The position numbers were made by a program, and so were the translations under genes. From the NCBI RefSeq assembly GCF_020171805.1, contig NZ_JAIVAF010000001.1, positions 310,001 through 374,000 on the forward strand: a stretch of DNA of 64,000 nucleotides, in the 5' to 3' direction. Under the pieces are notes generated by a model. It saw only the letters and a program-made list of their open reading frames with translations, was not told where the DNA came from and made no database searches. The stretch is from Guptibacillus algicola. GTDB taxonomy: Bacteria; Bacillota; Bacilli; Bacillales; Guptibacillaceae. This document shows, in pieces, positions 60,834-64,000 of this stretch. Position 1 is the stretch's first letter, and every line of letters begins with the position of its first letter.

Positions 60834-61616
60834 TTGAACATATTTAAGCAACTCTTTTATAGTTTGTATTCTCCAAAGATGATGGCGCGTTTCCGCTTCC
60901 AAAAACTAGGAAAGCCCATTCTCTATGTATTCCTTTTAATGGCAATCGCATCTGTTCCAGTTGGAATACTTACCACTGTCACATTTACAAATGCGTACGG
61001 TGAACTAAAATCTCATATTAAAGATGTACCGGACTTCGAGTTAGTCGAAGGGGAGTTATCTAGTGACCAAGACGAACCGTTTATTAAAAAGGATAACGGC
61101 GACACGTTCCTTTTTGATACTACAGGCGAGACAAAACCTGATGATATAGAAAGATATCAGTCGGTTACCGCATTTTTAGGAGATCGCATGATTATCAAAG
61201 ACTCCGGTACGGTTCAAGAGTTTAGTTATAATAATTTTAGTACGATGAGCTTTACAAAACAGGAAGTGATAGAGCTTTCAGAGAACCTCGACGATTTACT
61301 ACCAATTTTTATTCCTCTTGTTATTTTTGTCGTTTATCTTCTTCAAACAGGACTTAAGTTCATCGGGGTTACTGTGCTTGCGACAATTGGTTTGCTGTTG
61401 AAAAACATTACACAAAGAAAAGTTTCCTATAAGCAATTGTGGGTACTCTCAGCGTATGCGGTTACCATTCCCACTTTGTTTTTTGCGATAATGAGTTTGT
61501 TACGCACGCAAGTACCTTTCGGCTTTTTACTTTATTGGCTAGTTGCAACGATGCTCCTATTTATGGTGATTAAAGAAATCCCGCTTCCAAAAAAGCGTCC
61601 TGAAGAAACTAAATAA
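60834..61616 (+). CDS. yqgB: DUF1189 membrane protein YqgB
   Basis: A 260-residue membrane protein of DUF1189: one helix near 27-49, a soluble loop (about 50-150), then four helices (about 157-250). Start TTG 60834 is 8 nt behind AAGGAG and gives the usual N-terminus NIFKQLFYSLYSPK; ATG 60816 lacks a good site. Possibly maltodextrin- or membrane-stress linked in some family annotations, but no function is firmly known. Confidence 0.88.
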   Translation: MNIFKQLFYSLYSPKMMARFRFQKLGKPILYVFLLMAIASVPVGILTTVTFTNAYGELKSHIKDVPDFELVEGELSSDQDEPFIKKDNGDTFLFDTTGETKPDDIERYQSVTAFLGDRMIIKDSGTVQEFSYNNFSTMSFTKQEVIELSENLDDLLPIFIPLVIFVVYLLQTGLKFIGVTVLATIGLLLKNITQRKVSYKQLWVLSAYAVTIPTLFFAIMSLLRTQVPFGFLLYWLVATMLLFMVIKEIPLPKKRPEETK

Positions 61617-61622
61617 TTCAAT

Positions 61623-61656
61623 AAAAAAATGCCCCCGGGAATTCCCAGGGGCATTT
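61623..61656 (+). terminator. Bidirectional terminator between yqgB and the NfeD-like gene
   Basis: AAATGCCCC / GGGGCATTT stem (61627-61635 and 61648-61656) with A/T flanks on both sides. Confidence 0.85.
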
Positions 61657-61659
61657 GTA

Positions 61660-62313
61660 TTACACAGGTTGTGTTTCATCGTTCACTTTTTCTTCCACAA
61701 GAATTCTCGTACCGTCTACATCTGTAATCGTTACGGACGTGCCTTCATTTATCCATCTTCCAACTGAAACAGCGCTGTATTTTTTATTATTTACTTCAAT
61801 CGTTCCACTCGGTCTAAACGGTGTAATTGCTTTTGCGGTATGCCCAACTAGATCCTTGTATTCACTATTCATTGAGTTATACCCAAATTCACCACTCAAC
61901 CGATCAGTTAAAGTCATCTTCGTCCACATCTTTCGGGGCGTAAATACTTTTAAGAACAGAAATGATGCGGCTGCTCCTAGAAGAAAACCACTTGAAACTA
62001 GAAGTCCATATAAAAAAGTAGGTGATGGTAATGCTACTGCAGTAACCATAATTAAGAGACCAATTATGCCAAATGTCCCATCGTTCAATAATTTTCCGTC
62101 AAGGACGACTAATCCTAAGCCTACTGCAAATACAAGTGCCATCCATATAATCGATACGGTAGAAGTAAGATGGAAGCTGAAATATAAGGTTAAGATCAAT
62201 ATTCCTATAAGGCCAAAAATCCCTTTTGTTCGAACGAGAATTTCGCCGAATAAGAAAAGGATCCCTAACAAGACGACGAAGAATCCGATCGTAGGTATAG
62301 CTAATATATCCAT
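61660..62313 (-). CDS. NfeD-family membrane protein
   Basis: A 217-residue protein: membrane helices (about 5-25, 31-50, 54-72, 79-98, 103-121) and a C-terminal OB-fold-like domain (about 145-210; GRWINEGTSVTITDVDGTRILVE), the NfeD plan. Such proteins usually pair with a flotillin or stomatin partner to shape membrane domains; none is in this window. Start ATG 62313 behind AGGAGGCGAG. Confidence 0.82.
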   Translation of the reverse strand: MDILAIPTIGFFVVLLGILFLFGEILVRTKGIFGLIGILILTLYFSFHLTSTVSIIWMALVFAVGLGLVVLDGKLLNDGTFGIIGLLIMVTAVALPSPTFLYGLLVSSGFLLGAAASFLFLKVFTPRKMWTKMTLTDRLSGEFGYNSMNSEYKDLVGHTAKAITPFRPSGTIEVNNKKYSAVSVGRWINEGTSVTITDVDGTRILVEEKVNDETQPV

Positions 62314-62379
62314 CCAAACTCGCCTCCTATTTATTCCTCTCTCCTATATACGAATGAACTTCAAAAAAGTTTCTCATTT

Positions 62380-63252
62380 TTAAGATTGAAGAGCACCTGC
62401 AATGCTATCGATAATTGATTTCACAAAATCAATGAACTTACTAATGAAATTCTTTGTTTCTTCCTTGTTTAAGAATTCATTTAAGTTTTCTTTCGCATTT
62501 TCTAATTGACTTCTTACTTGATCCCAGTCAATATCTAGATTCTTCATTCGTTCGAACAAAGCAACAAGTCCATCTAACTCTTCGTTTGTTAATTCGATTC
62601 CAGAGTCATTTGCGGTTTGTTGAATAAGATCCCTAAGTTCTTGTTCTGTTTCTGGTGGGTTTGTTGATAGTTCATCTTTAATTTTTGTCATAAGTTCTGT
62701 AGCTTTGTCTGCTCCGATACTCTCACTGAGCTTAGCGGTTTTCACGAGTTCTTCATTCGCGACTTGTTTCTGATCCTCAGGGATTATTTTGTCAGTACTT
62801 ACTTCATATGCCTTGATCAGACCAGTTAATGCGGCAGTTCCTGAAACTTCAACAGGCGCAGTGATATAAACTTCAGCATCCTTTACACCTGCTGTAATCA
62901 GAGCGTTCGTATACATTTCATCAGTAACCCAATTGATATTATTCGTTTCGACACTAAGACCCTGATCTTTCTTTCCGATTGTTATGGATGATGAAGAAAG
63001 GGCACGAGTCCCAATCAAAGCCTTACTGATATAATCTCCAAGGTACTTATGCTCCTCCTCGTTAGTTACAGTAACAGTCATCGCGTTCTCTAGTGCTTCC
63101 ATTTCTTTTAATAACTCCTGTTTCTGCTCCTCAGTTAAATCTTCACCGAGGGTTACAATAACGTCTCCTTCACTAGCATCAGCAAAAGCATATATAGGAA
63201 AAGCAAAAACGATCAAACAAAATGATAAGAGATACGGTAAGAGTTTCTTCAT
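62380..63252 (-). CDS. Secreted DUF1002 protein (YpuA-like)
   Basis: A 290-residue secreted protein: signal peptide (about 1-26, cleavage after AFA), DUF1002 core (about 28-210; VTLGEDLTEEQKQELLKEM, EVYITAPVEVSGTAALTGLIKAYE) and a helical acidic C-terminus. B. subtilis YpuA is of this family; the role, possibly in the cell envelope, is unknown. Start ATG 63252 behind AAGGAGTAAT. In B. subtilis ypuA is elsewhere, so its place next to yqfZ is a local difference. Confidence 0.88.
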   Translation of the reverse strand: MKKLLPYLLSFCLIVFAFPIYAFADASEGDVIVTLGEDLTEEQKQELLKEMEALENAMTVTVTNEEEHKYLGDYISKALIGTRALSSSSITIGKKDQGLSVETNNINWVTDEMYTNALITAGVKDAEVYITAPVEVSGTAALTGLIKAYEVSTDKIIPEDQKQVANEELVKTAKLSESIGADKATELMTKIKDELSTNPPETEQELRDLIQQTANDSGIELTNEELDGLVALFERMKNLDIDWDQVRSQLENAKENLNEFLNKEETKNFISKFIDFVKSIIDSIAGALQS

Positions 63253-63409
63253 ATTATTACTCCTTTATATGGTAAAAGATTGATCTGTCTCCATGTTATT
63301 TTACTGCAGTCGCATTGGAAAGAAAAGAAAATTCGAAAAACAATGTCATACCCCTTTGTGGACAAGCATAGTGTAGAAATAAAATAGTTTAAGAAAGCGG
63401 GGGTTTGCA

Positions 63410-63736
63410 ATGCGTAAACTACTATCTGCTTTTATCATAATTTTGGTTCTTCATACAACGTACTACGATTTAACAACAGGCACGTTAGCGACCTACAAAC
63501 CAGCATCTACCACAGTAGTTTCTGACCCAGCAAATCAAAAACAGCCGTATATCACCTATAAAGTAAACGCAGGGGATACCGTCCTTTCTATTGTAGAAAA
63601 GACAAATGGATCGATTCCCGTTTCCATCGATACAGTGGTAGATGACTTCAAACAATTAAATGGTATCTCTCCTACTCATATCCAAATCGGTGAACAATAT
63701 AAGGTACCTTCATACAAGGATGTGGAAAGCCAGTGA
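63410..63736 (+). CDS. yqfZ: LysM-domain protein YqfZ
   Basis: A 108-residue protein with an N-terminal hydrophobic signal (about 4-19) and one LysM domain (about 50-102; YKVNAGDTVLSIVEK, GEQYKVP) for peptidoglycan binding. In B. subtilis yqfZ also precedes ispG and is expressed in sporulation. Start ATG 63410 follows AAAGCGGGGG. Confidence 0.9.
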   Translation: MRKLLSAFIIILVLHTTYYDLTTGTLATYKPASTTVVSDPANQKQPYITYKVNAGDTVLSIVEKTNGSIPVSIDTVVDDFKQLNGISPTHIQIGEQYKVPSYKDVESQ

Positions 63737-63871
63737 TTATTTCTTGTCAATCGTATTCATAAGTTGCTACAATGAGGTAGTATTACTTATGAGTCCAAAT
63801 CCTTATTCGGGAAATAATTTAGCTATCTAATCATGAGGTATGATCCTACATGTAAAAGGAGCGATTTTCGC

Positions 63872-64000
63872 ATGAATGAAATTACTCACCGTACCAAAAC
63901 AAGACCTGTAAAAGTAGGTCCTTTAACAATAGGCGGAAACAATGAAGTTGTTATTCAAAGTATGACAACGACAAAAACACACGACGTTGAAGCTACTGTG
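63872..64000 (+). CDS. ispG: 4-hydroxy-3-methylbut-2-enyl diphosphate synthase (partial)
   Basis: First 43 codons of IspG (GcpE), an iron-sulfur enzyme of the MEP isoprenoid pathway; the rest lies past the right edge. The N-terminus has the family motifs [21 protein letters not shown] and [12 protein letters not shown] 63872 is 10 nt behind AAAAGGAG. Confidence 0.95.
   Translation, partial: MNEITHRTKTRPVKVGPLTIGGNNEVVIQSMTTTKTHDVEATV

Noticed and set aside
61655-62383. 242-codon plus-strand frame
   Set aside because: Antisense shadow of the NfeD-like gene; composition rich in Pro/Arg/Thr and no ribosome site.

Overview
The window looks like chromosome of a low-GC, spore-forming Bacillaceae (Firmicutes). 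The evidence is a gene order that follows the Bacillus subtilis yqh-yqg-yqf segment almost gene for gene (aroQ, yqhR, yqhQ, yqhP, yqhO, mntR, lipM, yqhL, gcvPB-gcvPA-gcvT, yqhH, yqhG, comG operon, mgsR, yqgY, yqgX, yqgV, yqgT, yqgS, glcK, yqgQ, rpmG, fau, phoU-pst, pbpA, yqgE, sodA, yqgC, yqgB, yqfZ, ispG), a spore germination protein, a competence pseudopilus operon, AGGAGG-type ribosome binding sites, frequent TTG/GTG starts, and T-box, glycine and TPP leaders. The genus cannot be fixed from the sequence alone. No phage, insertion sequence or CRISPR array was seen.

Layout. 1-8.5 kb: aroQ (cut by the left edge), membrane proteins YqhR/YqhQ/YqhP, patatin-like YqhO, the manganese regulator MntR, an inserted B12-dependent ribonucleotide reductase (nrdJ) with two NrdR-type boxes and a LexA-like operator, octanoyltransferase LipM and a rhodanese-fold protein lacking its catalytic cysteine. 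8.5-13 kb: glycine cleavage operon behind a tandem glycine riboswitch; LipM makes the lipoyl precursor used by this system. 13-20 kb: yqhH-yqhG, then yqzE-aroK-comGG..comGA on the minus strand; the sinI/sinR/tasA biofilm block found here in B. subtilis is missing. 20-26.7 kb: hydrolase, tRNA-Gln, mgsR with a sigma-B type promoter, a methyltransferase/MBL-hydrolase pair, small membrane proteins, and a FetAB-like transporter co-transcribed with a thiamine-binding-family protein. 26.8-30.6 kb: thiE-thiS-thiG-thiO-thiD behind a TPP riboswitch. 30.6-40.7 kb: wall peptidase, LTA synthase-like YqgS, glucokinase, nitroreductase, YqgQ, a SpoVAF-like protein, M42 peptidase, several poorly known genes. 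40.7-45.7 kb: an NhaC-family transporter under T-box control and a translationally coupled operon fau-DUF92-mobA-ThiF/MoeB-like, then an L33 gene. 45.7-56.9 kb: GH15 enzyme, the phosphate uptake operon pstS-C-A-B-phoU under a four-repeat Pho box, pbpA, yqgE, sodA. 57.1-58.4 kb: a seven-tRNA array (Asn, Met, His, Ile2, Ser, fMet, Phe) with a tandem duplication that carries extra copies of the 5' end of tRNA-Phe. 58.4-64 kb: yqgC, a Na/Pi symporter with PhoU-like tail, yqgB, an NfeD-like protein, a DUF1002 protein, yqfZ and the start of ispG.

Functional themes: one-carbon and cofactor metabolism (glycine cleavage, lipoate, folate, thiamine, molybdenum cofactor), phosphate supply (pst, phoU, Na/Pi), metal and oxidative stress (mntR, sodA, mgsR), envelope and sporulation. 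The least expected items are the tRNA-Phe fragment array, the regulatory region of nrdJ, the T-box on the NhaC transporter, and the two transporter/cofactor gene couplings (FetAB-YqgV; fau-DUF92-mobA-ThiF-like).
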